Below, one piece after another: positions 24,101-35,108 of a DNA stretch of 64,000 bases. Under the pieces are notes generated by a model, which was not told the origin of the DNA, did not search any database, and saw nothing but the letters and a program-made list of their open reading frames with translations. The position numbers were made by a program, and so were the translations under genes. How positions within the stretch are numbered: position 1 is the stretch's first letter; every line of letters starts with the position of its first letter. Origin of the DNA: Rhodamnia argentea (Eukaryota > Streptophyta > Magnoliopsida > Myrtales > Myrtaceae); assembly GCF_020921035.1 (NCBI RefSeq), contig NC_063150.1:8122001-8186000 (forward strand). The letters run 5' to 3'.

Positions 24101-26508
24101 AACAGTGACTTAACTTGGAGTTTAGTATGCTCCGATTTAAAATCAGGGTGTCCTTTAAAATGTTGTTATCTTTGTTCATAAGCAAACATTTGTGCCTTTA
24201 TCACTCTTATTCTCTTCCAAACTGCAAATTCTTTAGCTAAAAAAAAATGCTCAGGCCCCCCAAACTGCAACTGAAAAACAGTTCCCCCCGTCGGCACCAT
24301 ATAAATCTACTTAAACTTTAACTTCAACACATCCTATCACTAGCTCAATGCAAAATTAAGGCCAAAAGTAATCTCACAAAGAGTTCATAGCTAGCCAGAC
24401 GTGTTCACCTCTGTCATATAATATCATTTATAACTCTACCCACAAAGAAAAGGCCAATAAAATTTCTCAACCAACCCTGCTAATCAGGACAACTTCAGTT
24501 GACTTGGTTTGCCTGCATTTTATTCATCAAGCAGTTTTGTCATGCAAACTAAAACCTAAACCTGTAGGACAATCCAAGAAACCCACTTACGTACTTTTAT
24601 TTGAGTTTAAAAACTTCTAGAACTAATTGTGGGAAAAACTAAAAAGGTATTAAGCAAAAAGTCTTTCAAATAATAAAAGAACTTGTTTGAAATTAAGAGC
24701 TAATACCAATGTATACCGTGGAACCAGAATTTGTCGAAGTTCAGCACACAATTACCACTATAACGAGCAAAAATGGCTCATCAATTTGAGAAGTGGCATC
24801 AAGAAGTAGCGAAACCTCCTCCATCTGTCATTGACAACCAGCAGCATTTGCTTTAGGCAGATACTGGAAAACTGTAAGAACTGATTATGGCTGTGATTAT
24901 TTAAAGAGTAATCTCAATGGCTTTGTTCCTTTTCTTTTATAAGCTTCCTTGTACTTATCAAGAACCTCACCTGCGGAGCAGCTTTCCGGATGACATTTAC
25001 TGCTTCCAGCAACACTACTCTCTCAGTTTCTATTAGCTGCTTTTCTTTGTCCTCCAACTTCAAGAAGCCAGCAACTCTCTCATTTCTGAAAAAATCATTC
25101 CCCATCTTCTCCAATGTGACTTTATTGGGGATGCCTCGTTCAACCTTTGTGTCCTTCGTCGATGCACTTAGAGTGCTGAATAATTGGTTCAGCAAACCAT
25201 CAGTAAACAAGTCCAAATCTTTCAATCCTATCACCAAACCACTGGCACCATATTTGATCCACCTCGATGCGTCATCCAATGTTAAGCCATTACCACTTAA
25301 ATGAAGCTTAACGAATATCGGTATCTTTACGTCTTCAAACATGGATGACGCAAGGTTATCCATGTGCTTCTCTTCACCAATGTCACATATAATAAAATCA
25401 GCACCTTCAGAAGTAGATGCACTTGATGCAGCACTTGCAGTCTTCACATTCCTAGCCACCAATGGGAGAACCACTGATTCAGACTTAGTATCTGCCATCA
25501 TGCTTCTGGCCACAATAGCAGGAAGTCCTGTAAATAACGACGTAAACAAAATGGACCTTGTTCTATGATGATATCCATTAGTATCCGTATGTCAAACACT
25601 TTAAAAGAGAGTAGTCTACATAAGGAGATGCAGTTAAGGCATAGGTCATGGAAGCACCAGAGTCAATACACGTGGAGAAAGATGACCATTGCAACTAGCT
25701 AACTGCTCTAACTCGCAGATTAAGCATTTCTCACAACACTTCCACGCTATTAAAATCCACTTCGTGAGGATCTCCGAGTGGTAGTACTTCTACAGCATTG
25801 CTACCCAAAACTCATTGTCCAAGTCCTAAAACCACACTCTAGGACTAGAAATTTCAAACAACGAAGCCATGTCGACCACTTCTACCTAGACCAATTGCTA
25901 GACCAGATCAAATTCAAATGCACAACTCTTTTTCCCTCGAAGTCACACCTCTTCAGCAACAATTAAAATGGCCTCGTCAGCCATCACCAACCTTGATCAG
26001 ACAGCAGAACACCACTGGCATTGATCGCAGAGACAATGTCGACCCGCTCGGCGACCAGCAAGTAAGCCCGGTCCCTCACGACCGACTTCAATAGGCAAGC
26101 CGCCTCGTAGAGCCTCTTCCCCGTGCCCTCGCCGCCGCCGAGGACGACGATGCCGACCCTGCCAGACACCGCCTCGTCGATCGAGTCGAGCGCCGCGGCA
26201 GAGGAGGAGGAGCCATCGAGGACGTCTTCGGGGTCGAGCTGGAGGACAAGAGTGGGGACCTTGATCTCCGGGCGCTTGTAGCCGCCGGGGAAGAGCGTCC
26301 GTGGCTGCGGGACCTGGGACCGAGCGTCGTTAGACCGGAACCGGAACCGGTCGCTCGAGAGCGAGTTGGTCAGGAGGAGACGGCGGGCCCTGCGATGCGC
26401 GGAGAGGTAGCGAGAGAGGCGAGAGGAGAGAGATGGGGATTTGGTGAAGAAGAGAGGCGCGGAGGCGGAGGAGGCGGCGGCGGCGTGGAGAGAGAGGAGA
26501 GGTACCAT
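18126..26508 (-). CDS. FZL: FZO-like dynamin-family GTPase, chloroplastic (FZL)
   Basis: Eleven exons join to 932 codons: 26508-25992, 25527-24971, 24824-24756, 23327-23130, 22117-21986, 21319-21233, 21108-20668, 20587-20420, 20133-19903, 19260-19145, 18408-18126. All introns are GT-AG and phases agree. FZL is a membrane-remodelling GTPase of thylakoid and envelope membranes; Arabidopsis FZL is of similar length (about 912). Residues 1-60 are Ser/Arg-rich, fitting a transit peptide. About 90-330 is a thiamine-phosphate-synthase-like region. The GTPase motifs are G1 GEFSTGKS (382-389), G2 within VPTTNEITF (406-414), G3 DTPG (452-455) and G4 NKSD (510-513). Residues 801-845 are hydrophobic, a likely membrane anchor, followed by a C-terminal coiled coil. 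Introns 3 and 4 exceed 1 kb. Confidence 0.97.
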
Positions 26509-26660
26509 GGGAGGTGAGGAGGACGAGTCGCAGAGAGAGAGAGGGAGAGAGAGGGGGGTGATTTCTGCTTTGAGTGTGTGGTTTTCGCTGTTTTATCTTC
26601 TTATCAAGTGGAGAACGAAGGAGATGCGAGTAAACTGACCGTCGCTATAAAAGCACAAAT
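26509..26660 (-). promoter_or_regulatory. FZL 5' leader and proximal promoter
   Basis: Just upstream of the FZL ATG is a GA-rich (minus strand CT-rich) stretch at 26520-26555, typical of plant leaders. No TATA box on the minus strand is obvious at the expected distance, consistent with a TATA-less plastid-protein promoter. Confidence 0.4.
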
Positions 26661-27113
26661 CTGAGTCGGACGACGGGACCACCCGCCGTCGCCGGCGCTT
26701 CGTTTCCGGCGGCTGCAGGCGGTAAATCACAACACGAGGCAGTAACCATCAGGTAATTACAAAGTTACCAATTTATAGAATTTACGAACAAAACCTATAA
26801 AATTGAACTTCGTAACTAGCCAGCTCGCATCTTTAATTCAATTGTGAGTATCATAACATAGGCAATACTTAAAATATATGCTGTTGACACGTCGTAAATA
26901 TTTAAGATTTGTTTTACAGGTCGTTATTACAGTTCTCGTGATTATTAAATGAAAAATTTTAACATCCTAAATGCGGCGATAGTTTTAAATCTATCTTCAA
27001 CTATGCCATGACCTTAAATCTTAATAAAACTTTTCTTCAACGCCGTCTTTGAAATTTCACCGCCATTTTCTCATTATTTGAACACTCCTCGCTCCGCTCT
27101 TCACATCTCCCTC

Positions 27114-27959
27114 CACCGCTCCATGTCAATCGATCGCTCGCTGCTTCCCCAACACTTTTCTCGTCTCGCTCCTCCCCTGTAAGTCTCGACTCTCGTATTC
27201 AAAACTGTAGTTAGGCTTCGTAAGGCTTTTGACCTTCTCCTTCTAAATTTCTATTCAACTCCGGCAACGTTCGAATCCCTTCCGGTTGCTAGATCATTTC
27301 TTTCTTTTCTGGGTGTTCATAGTCGATTCGATGGGTGCTGATAACTGGGACCAAAAGAATCGAGTCCCGGTCTGCGTCTGCCGTCGTCGCTGGGCAGCGA
27401 GTAACCATCGGTTTCCATTTTGTGTTATGTCTTTTTGTTCATGTCTCTCGGGTTTAGTCTCTTTCAGGAGAGGTTCTTGGCAATGCCACTTTCTTGATGC
27501 TGGGTGAGGAAACGTCGTGGGTGCCTTTCTGCTCCTTAATCTGCTCAAATTTTCATCTCTTTTCAACCTCAAGTAAGTTGTGCTATCTTGATCTGATTCT
27601 TATAGGTTTATCAAAGGGGGTCAAAATTTTATTTCGTTGATGACTGCATCAAGAGGGGCTTACTGTAGGTTCTTGTTGCTGCGAATGCACTGAAGATGCT
27701 GTTGAAAAACTGCGCTTGGCAACGTTAACGTCGTAGGCGAATGATAGACTTGTTCTTCGCAATTCGCCATTCTCATGTGAGAACTTGCTTGGAATTCTTT
27801 TGCGTGTTATGGGTTTCTCCGGATATTATCGATCTAGGCTGGGGAAGCGTGGAAGATCGCCGGTTATACGACATAAAGAGATATTTCGTCTACGCGCCTT
27901 TTGAGTCCTGCAATTCTCGCTTGGTGAAGCACCCCGAAATCATGTACAAGGCTCTGCAG
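27114..27959 (+). other. Exon-like segments of an unidentified or decayed gene
   Basis: Two stretches look exon-like on the plus strand. A start ATGTCAATCGATCGC at 27125 runs to a good donor (CCT|GTAAGT at 27179). The frame ending at 27959 with CAG|GTAGAA contains WGSVEDRRLYDIKRYFVYAP. I recognise no family and cannot link them into a complete gene. What follows at 28178 is a transposon. This could be a gene remnant or a non-coding transcript. Confidence 0.25.
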
Positions 27960-28177
27960 GTAGAATCTTCTCTCGCATCTTATTCTTTACTGACGACTAT
28001 TATCATTGCTTGCGTACATAGCACCACCGATTGTTGATTATTCTCTAGAAATGCTCTTGAAAAACGAATTGATTTGTCACAAGGTGCTTCGATCGGCATG
28101 TAGATGAATGTTTGGAGCGAACACTAGCGTGATGATTTCCGAATAGTTGTTGTCAAATCATGCGAGACAAGCGCGTT

Positions 28178-28870
28178 ATGGGCCTGCATGATAACACTTC
28201 TACTTACGGATTTCTCTGCGTCAAGTCAATCTGGCAGAGAAATCCGTTTGGTAAAAACCTTGCCGAAGTAGAAATCCGTTTGGTAAAAAAATTGACTTCC
28301 GGTAGGATTTTCAACTTCCGGTGGAATTTTTAACTTCCGGCAAGATTTTTTGCCAACTTTGAGAAGTAATTTTTTTTTACTTCTCCACCTTAGAATCACT
28401 TCTTCGATCACATTGACCTCCACCGACCGCCCATCACCGGCCGGGCGGCCGGCCGCATTGCCGGTCGCCGCCCGCCCGCCACCGGTCGCCGCCCGCCCGC
28501 CGCCGCCGCCGCCCGCCCGCCGGCCGCCGGCCGCCGCCCGCCGCCGGCCGCCGCCCGCCGCCGGCCGCCGCCCGCCGCCGGCCGCCGCCCGCCGCCGGCC
28601 GCCGGCCGGCCGCCGGTCGCGCGGCCGCCCGCCACCGGCCACCGGTCGCCCGTCACCCGCCGCCGGTCGCCGCCGAACCGCCGCCGAAGATTTTGTTAAT
28701 AATGTTCTAGAAGTAGAAATTTTCAACCATAATCAAACGAATTTTTCTGATCAAAAGTTGATCTGAAATAAAAGTAGAAAAATCAGCTTCTGTTTTGAAG
28801 GAGAAGTTGAGAAATCAACTTTTGGTCAGAAGTTGAGAAGTTGATCAGAAGTGTTACCATGCGCACCCTA
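28178..28870. mobile_element. hAT-like non-autonomous element with minisatellite core
   Basis: Left end GGGCCTGCATGATAACACTTCT (28180 on), and the right end in reverse complement GGGTGCGCATGGTAACACTTCT, are close inverted repeats of the kind seen in plant hAT MITEs. An 8-bp duplication was not recognised. Subterminal sequences repeat short words such as AACTTCCGG and AGAAGTTGA in several copies. The core is a GC minisatellite. A truncated relative is at 57947. Confidence 0.65.
28438..28682. repeat. GC-only minisatellite (CCGCCGGCCG type)
   Basis: About 245 bp built of near-repeats of GCCGCCGGCCGCC with CACCGGTCGCC variants, almost without A or T in its middle. Long open frames on both strands across it are a composition effect, not genes. 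Confidence 0.9.
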
Positions 28871-29847
28871 TACTGCTGTTTTAGACTGTTGATAGGACCA
28901 TATAAGGCATTCCTTATTCTGCAAGCTCTACCGGAAGTCGAGGCAGCTCGAGCTATTCGAGAGGCGTAGTGAACCACTGAACCAGACAGGCAACTAGAGA
29001 GGTATCCGGTACCCGACTCATTCGACGTATAAGGAGGCTACATAGGCCCACCAAGAAGTGGTTCCAGATAGCAATGCTATTGTGAAGTACCGGCGATGAA
29101 GAACCGGAACGACTTGAGCTGAAGTCAATCCTGGGTTTATGAAGGAGATCAGATCGAGTCATGACCAGAGGCCTCGTGATATTGGAGCGGTCATTCGAAC
29201 CAGGCAGGCCGCAGAAAGAAAAATTTGCCTAGTCACCGGATCCCTCAGCCCTGTTAGACGGATCCTGTTTCGAGTAAACTCGATATGGAAGCTGCCTGCA
29301 ATGGCTAGCTTTTGCTTAAGATTATTTCCCAGCACAGTTTAGGTCTCTCTTGAGTTTCTTTACGTGGGAAATACACTAGTGTTTTGTTGGAGATCGCCGA
29401 AACGGGCGTGCAAATGACTTGTGCTAGTTATGAATTCTAAGTTGTGATGGGATATTTGGCTCCTCATTAACCATACTGTAAATCTTTTGGAGATGTTGGA
29501 TTCAAATTCCCGGCCGGAGCCGCACGCGGTGCGGCTCGAGGAGTGGACGTAGGCGCCGAGTTTCGACTGAACCACTATAAGTCGATTGAGCATATTCTCT
29601 ATGCCTAGTTCCTATATTGGATTTGCTTCCCCTTGCCAGTATACTTCTACTACGCATGCAAAAGGGAAGAACGGTCCAATCTTCATGAAACTAAAGAGTC
29701 CCACAGATTGAAATTTTACAACATTAAAAGAGAGGAGAAACTTTGGATCCAAAGATAGCACCCAGTGATTTGCAGCCAACTCAAGAAAGAACTCGTCAGA
29801 AACATTATGCCCGGCTCTTATGTCGTTTACAAAAGTTAGCTAAAATC
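28871..29847. other. Intergenic DNA, nothing recognised
   Basis: GC content is higher than the surroundings at 28910-29330, and short frames exist on both strands, but stops interrupt them and no domain is seen. It could be an old gene or retroelement scrap. Confidence 0.4.
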
Positions 29848-30190
29848 GAACTGTCCAAAAAAGCCTTGAATCTATCATACGACGATCAATACAGTTCTAA
29901 ACTTTTCAATTATGCAATTTTTTTATTTTAAACATTTTGATGATTTTTCACTTTATTCCTAAACCTTTTAATTGGGTCGGTTCAGTCCTAAGTTTTGCCA
30001 ATTTATCCAAATAATAGGTTGAGGACTAAATTGGCAAATTGTCAAAATGTTTAAGATTAAATAAGCACAAAATTTAAAAAAAAAATTACCAAATCATCAA
30101 AAGTTGTAGGACTAAATCGACATAATTAAAATGTTTAGAATTGACCACCATACAATATGATTGTGAATTTTTGGACAATTTTCCCCTCCG
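29848..30190. mobile_element. Short Mutator-like element with 9-bp TSD
   Basis: Flanks GCTAAAATC (29839-29847) and GCTAAACTC (30191-30199) match at 8 of 9 bases. The ends carry the same subterminal words as the 6.1-7.4 kb elements (CTGTCCAAAAAAGCC against, in reverse complement, TTGTCCAAAAATTC). Internally the TTTAGTCCTAAAC-type motif repeats in both orientations. It lacks the GC-rich core of its longer relatives. Confidence 0.75.
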
Positions 30191-30449
30191 GCTAAACTCG
30201 CTAAATCCAAATTATGAATCGGTCTGTATTCATCGAGAGAACAAGGGACCACCCCACAACAGAGTAAATGAGGTTAGCTAGAATTTCCCACCCAATGAGA
30301 GCAAAATGCTCAATTATTCAGGAAACAACATCACATTTCACAGAACGCCGTTACAACCAAGCTCGCCGGATCAAAGTGGGAAAAAAAAAAACGAGCGATA
30401 GAACCGCGAATTGAATAGAGGAGCATACTGATACAGAAGCTAGGGCGCA

Positions 30450-30617
30450 CCTTGAGAATGAGGTGATGATAGAACCGGACCTGATCGACGGAATTGGGAA
30501 GCGAACCGACCACGCCGGGCCTCAAGTAAGCCGGCGTGCCAGCGGCGAGGAGGGCGGGAGTGGCCGGATGATTCCTCTCGAGCCTGTAGTGCTCGCTCGT
30601 AGCATGGTCGCAAAAAT
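30450..30617 (-). pseudogene. Orphan exon or 5'-truncated gene fragment
   Basis: On the minus strand one frame runs with strongly G/C-ending codons, unlike its AT-rich surroundings. It contains EHYRLERNHPATPALL, then AYLRPGVVGSLPNSVDQVRF, and ends at a good donor (CTCAAG|GTGCGC near 30450). No in-frame ATG precedes it, and no following exon is recognisable before a transposon at 30190. I do not know the family. It may be a remnant of a gene disrupted here, or an exon of a gene whose other parts I failed to see. Confidence 0.4.
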
Positions 30618-30846
30618 GGAATGTGGGATTTTCCACCGTAAATCCTCTTTATCTTTATTTGAAAATTTTCCCTGTTTAAATATATGAAAGGGCTTTCCAT
30701 GAAACGATTTTGGTAAAAGTGTAAAGTCGATTTGTTGATATAAACTAATAGCGCACGTATCCGCCTAACGTTTTTCTAATCCCACAATGAGCCTTTTCAT
30801 TTCACTTAAAAAAATTAGGATAAAAGAGTATTGAAATATTTGTGCA

Positions 30847-30897
30847 AAGGTCTCTACTAACAAGGGTCTCTACTAACAAAGGTCTCTACTAACCAGG
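30847..30897 (+). repeat. Three-unit tandem repeat, about 17 bp
   Basis: Three near-identical units of AAGGTCTCTACTAAC in a row. Confidence 0.9.
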
Positions 30898-30899
30898 GT

Positions 30900-31635
30900 C
30901 GCCAAAATACAAGTTAATCATGTTTTTTTTAATCGAAATTAACCATATTTAATGACGAAACATTTGTGTTTATAATATACGAGTCATAACTAACACAATA
31001 AAGATTGCATTGGATACAACAACTTTTAATGAAGCAGTTGTTAGTAAATTTTTTTTTTAAGGGTCTGTTTATCTTCCGAAAAAATGAACAACCTTTAAAA
31101 TATTTTTTTTTTAAAAACAGTCATTCACATCCCTTACAAAATTAAATGAATGGAAATACTTTTATCGTCTATAATAATATTTAGGCATAAATTACTATTG
31201 ATATTCGAATTTTTTTTATTAATTTAAGATTTTCACGATTTAAAAAAAAAAATCGCAATCCATGGTTTTGTTTAGAGCCAAATTATGACATTGATTTTAT
31301 TTGGAGGAAGCCCGGATTGTCTGGCAGACGCTCAAAGCCCGACGGGAGAGGGCGGGAAATAGCCGAGCCAACCCAGCTTCCGAAACTAACCAACGGCTGA
31401 GATCATCCCTCGGAACCGGGGAGCCACAACCGCACCGTCCGATCAGAAATCGCGTACGGAAAACAAGCAAAGAGCTGGATAAATGTCATATCTGTCGGGG
31501 ATTGTTCGAGTAGCGCTCCAATACGTGGAGGGCTGCGATCGCCGTCGTCGCCGTCGTCGCAGTCCCCGAAGCTCAGCGAATTCCATAAAGGCCTTCTGGT
31601 TTTCCACAGAACGAGAAAGAGGGAGAGAGAGCGCC
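30900..31635. other. Upstream region and leader of the next gene
   Basis: AT-rich until about 31290, then mixed composition with a CGTCGTCGC triplet run near 31540 and a GA-rich leader just before the ATG at 31636. No TATA box was identified. Confidence 0.45.
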
Positions 31636-34605
31636 ATGGGAAGGAAGCCGAAGGTCGCGAAGGTCGAAGAGAAGCCTCAACTGGTAGAAACGCGCTCCTT
31701 TTAGCTCCGCTACTATGTCTTTCCGCGCCTCTGCTCTTCGATTCCCTGCCGTCTTCGTCGTCGACGAACGCTCGCTCTTTTCATTATGGTTTCGGCTTTT
31801 CCAGTTTTCGCCTTTGAATCGGCCGAATGCTCGTCTTCCTGAGTAGGGTTTTCGACTTACGTGCCGTTCGTTGATCTTTCATTTTGTTTCGTGCATCGCT
31901 CGCGGTTCGAGCGTTGCGTCTCTCCGTCAGCGCCTGATTTTGATCCGTTCGAGATGCTCGATTGCTCTGGCGCTAAGCGATGGCGACAAATGTAGGTCTT
32001 GTGAGCCTTGGAAATAGAAAGTGGAGGTGTGAAGTTACTGAAGGATGGTTCTGTAGAGTGGTTTGTTTGTCTGCTTGTAGTTGAAAGTGTTTGTCACGCG
32101 ATGCTCGGATGGCTTATGCCTCCAAAGTCCTGTTTTCGTGTACTCTTCCTCACCGTTACAGTGCTAAGTAAGTGTTTGTTCGGATGTGGAATGGTGTTAG
32201 GGGCTGCCTCCAGAAATGCCCACTCTTCAAGACATGCTAACGGCTGTTGAGCTTGTAGTTACAGTAAAATGAGAAAAATGTGGGCATTCCAAGAGGTCTC
32301 TTGGGAATTCTATTGTCATCCGCGCATGGGGAAACACAAATCTTTGAGGATTTTGTGAACAAGTGCCTTATTGTAACTGAACTCCCAAGCTCATGGGTTT
32401 TCTCGCGATATGTGCAATTAGTGCTTTGAAAAATAGATTTCCTTCTTTATCTGATATGCTTGACAAGTGCCCTGCAGTAATGAACTTCAAAAGTAGCCAA
32501 CTAGTTTAAGTTTTGCAAATGTTGATTTGCTATAGTATCTGATATTTTTCAGTCATGGAAATCTGGGGCTGGTCAAGTTAATGTTATTAATTTATGCCAA
32601 TTCAACCTCCCAGCTGTTTATCATGACTTATGAACACTTCTTTTTGCATGCATCACGTAAATTTCAACACAAATAATATGTTAAGTAGCTTGACATTGTG
32701 TGGCTTTATCAAAAGCTTGGAAGCAGAATTGTCCCCGAGAGGAAGGAAGAGTTGCCGCCTGAAGGTGCAAAGTCACCACCAAATGGACTACAAATGCAGC
32801 CTGCAAATCCAAATCCTTCACTTGAAAAAGTGGAACCAATGGCACAGAGTGCAGACCCTTCTTTGGAAAAAACAACAAAGCCTAAAAGGAAAGCATCTGC
32901 CAGCTTGTCCACCAATAAGAAGTCGAGAGAGGAGTACGGTTCGGTCCGCCGATCTGGACGTCTGCAAAATGCTGTGGTTCCTGCTAGGATTAAGGACATA
33001 GGACCTGTTTTCCAAGATATAACTGCCAATGACAGTGAGAATGAAGATGAGCCACCTTTACCTGAAGAAGGTCCATTGCAAAAGCTAAGCTTGAGTGAAA
33101 TGAGCTTGGAGACAAAAGTCAATTACCTGTTTAAACAGCTGGAACTACCAGCAAGATTCATGGAACCTTCCAATTCTAAGGTCCAATATACCTTCGTTTG
33201 CTTGTTCTAGCAGAAAACTCTTTATAATCTATCTTGTGGAATGATTTTGATGATATTTGTGAACATCATGTTTATGAGAATGGTACAGGTGGCTGGGGAA
33301 TTTTTGCCAAGTGGAAGTGCTTCCAATGCAGATCTTAAATACAAAATTTTGCATATGGATTGTGATAAGAAGGTTGTTGTGATTGCCGCATTGCCAATTC
33401 TCCTGTTTCTGGCAAAAGTGGTTCTATTACACTTTTGCTTCCTGCTTATTTATTTCTTTGACTATGAATGCAGATTGAAGCCCTACAACATGAGAATCAT
33501 GTCCTTACCGTGAAGCTAGAAAATGCTGTCGGCAAACTTGAAATGGTATGCTTTGTGAGTGTCCAAAATGATTGGATCTTGTCTTGTGACTTGTTTGAAT
33601 TTCCAAAGCCTTGCTGCATATGATAAAATTGCTGTTTCAATTAATAGCTTTTTGAACTTCTACTTTTACTGAAGCATGAGCCTTCCCAAGACTCTAGCCT
33701 GTTTCACTGAAAGAGTTGGGTTTGTTTTTGTTTGCATTTCAGAGAAAAACATGAATTTGCATTATGTCATGACCATTTCAAGGTGACCTTAGTTTATATT
33801 TGCATATAAATAAATACTGCGTTCGTATGCTTAATATCACTCGGTGTTTTCATAGTTGAGTAGCATAGAATCTCATACTGGCTTCTGGATTTTTGTTGCA
33901 AAGGCTAGGGTTTTCTTGATTTATACACGCTTTTATAAAGTCTAGGAGCATTTGCTGACAAGTCAGTATGCTTCAGTAAGAACTCTATGACCTTGAACTT
34001 TCAATCTGTTTAGATCTGAAAGGTTTTACGGTTTCAACTAGCTACTTGAATTAATATGCATCTGTCATCTGCAAATGGCATTGTTCTAATCGATCTCACT
34101 TATGGAGTCGCTCTTTTTGTTTTAGCGCGCAGTTGTTAACTCTTGTATCTTTATATGCTGCATGACTCGTGCTCCAACAAAATTGGAGTAATGGAGCATT
34201 ATGTTGGAAACTTGTTGTCCAGTAATTGATTTTTCTGTTAATTTAATTCAAATTTTGGAATCACCTGGAAACATGGTTCTCTCTGCCCTAAACTGATTGT
34301 GCTTCGTCTTACTTGGTACTTAACTTTTGTTCTTCTACGTGCAGTATGAGCAAGGGAACCACATATTCAGTGAAGTATTGGATAAACTGAAACAAATGGT
34401 CGTGTTATTCAATTGGACTAAACCCGCTGAAACGGCTGCTCACGGAAAGCAAACGGCGCGGGATGGTTCTTTTTCTCCAGGTGCAGTTGGGAATGCTTCA
34501 TCTCCCAAGAGGAAGGCGTGTGATGGTTCCTTTTCTCCAGACGCAGTTGGAAATGCTGCTTATCCCAAGAGGAAGAGACCAGTAGACGAAGCCCAGAAGA
34601 ACTGA
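31636..34605 (+). CDS. Uncharacterised, probably nuclear, basic/acidic protein
   Basis: Six exons join to 317 codons: 31636-31683, 32553-32576, 32716-33180, 33289-33372, 33474-33545, 34345-34605. All boundaries are phase 0 with GT-AG sites; the donor after 33180 (AAG|GTCC) is weak. The N-terminus is lysine-rich (MGRKPKVAKVEEK). Residues about 75-100 hold basic KPKRK and RRSGRLQN, then an acidic NDSENEDEPP segment. Exons 4-6 contain a short predicted coiled coil (IEALQHENHVLTVKLE). The C-terminus has two tandem 20-residue units each ending PKRK, likely nuclear localisation signals with SP sites. I do not recognise the family. The very small second exon (24 nt) is supported by frame continuity only. 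Confidence 0.82.
34456..34575 (+). repeat. In-frame 60-bp tandem duplication in last exon
   Basis: Two 60-nt units encode ARDGSFSPGAVGNASSPKRK and ACDGSFSPDAVGNAAYPKRK. Fifteen of 20 residues are identical, and reading frame is kept. Confidence 0.9.
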
Positions 34606-35108
34606 GTTTCTCAATGGCATTAGGTTATTCCTAGTATAGCATATCAGTTCACTGACTATAGTAAGTCACACTAGATCTCTTTCGCTTTTTGGCTGGTTTT
34701 GTCTATGATATGTGCATCAAGTCTAGCCACTTCAGTTGGCTGGTTTTGTTTCTCACTCAGTTTGTAGTTTGAGATCTCTTGAATTTGAATGACGGACAAA
34801 ATTTGCCACTAAAAAATCTGTGCTCAATTTGCTACATTACACGCATGTTTCCGGCATTTGGATTTAGCTGGCAAAACTGGAGTCCGCAATGCAACTGCAA
34901 ATGTCGATCCATCAAAATGTGAAGTGCATATACTTCTCATTCAAATTCAAGAACAACCTTATTGACATTGCCTAGTACAAAATTCTAACTTTATCACATG
35001 AGGAAAGGGCGATCTGCCAAATTCCCATTTCAAAATCAAAATTAGGCAACAAAGCCATTGTTGCTGCAGTTCTGGGACTTCTGATACGATGAACCCTTAC
35101 TCCACTTC
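34606..35108. other. Intergenic space between convergent genes
   Basis: About 500 bp that should hold both 3' UTRs and polyadenylation signals of the flanking convergent genes. No further feature is seen. Confidence 0.6.

Noticed and set aside
26645-26653. CTATAAAAG as a TATA box
   Set aside because: It points to the plus strand, opposite to FZL, and no supported plus-strand gene starts within about 100 bp.
28226-28766. Long Ala/Gly/Arg/Pro frames on both strands
   Set aside because: Produced by the GC-only minisatellite, which has almost no stop codons in any frame.
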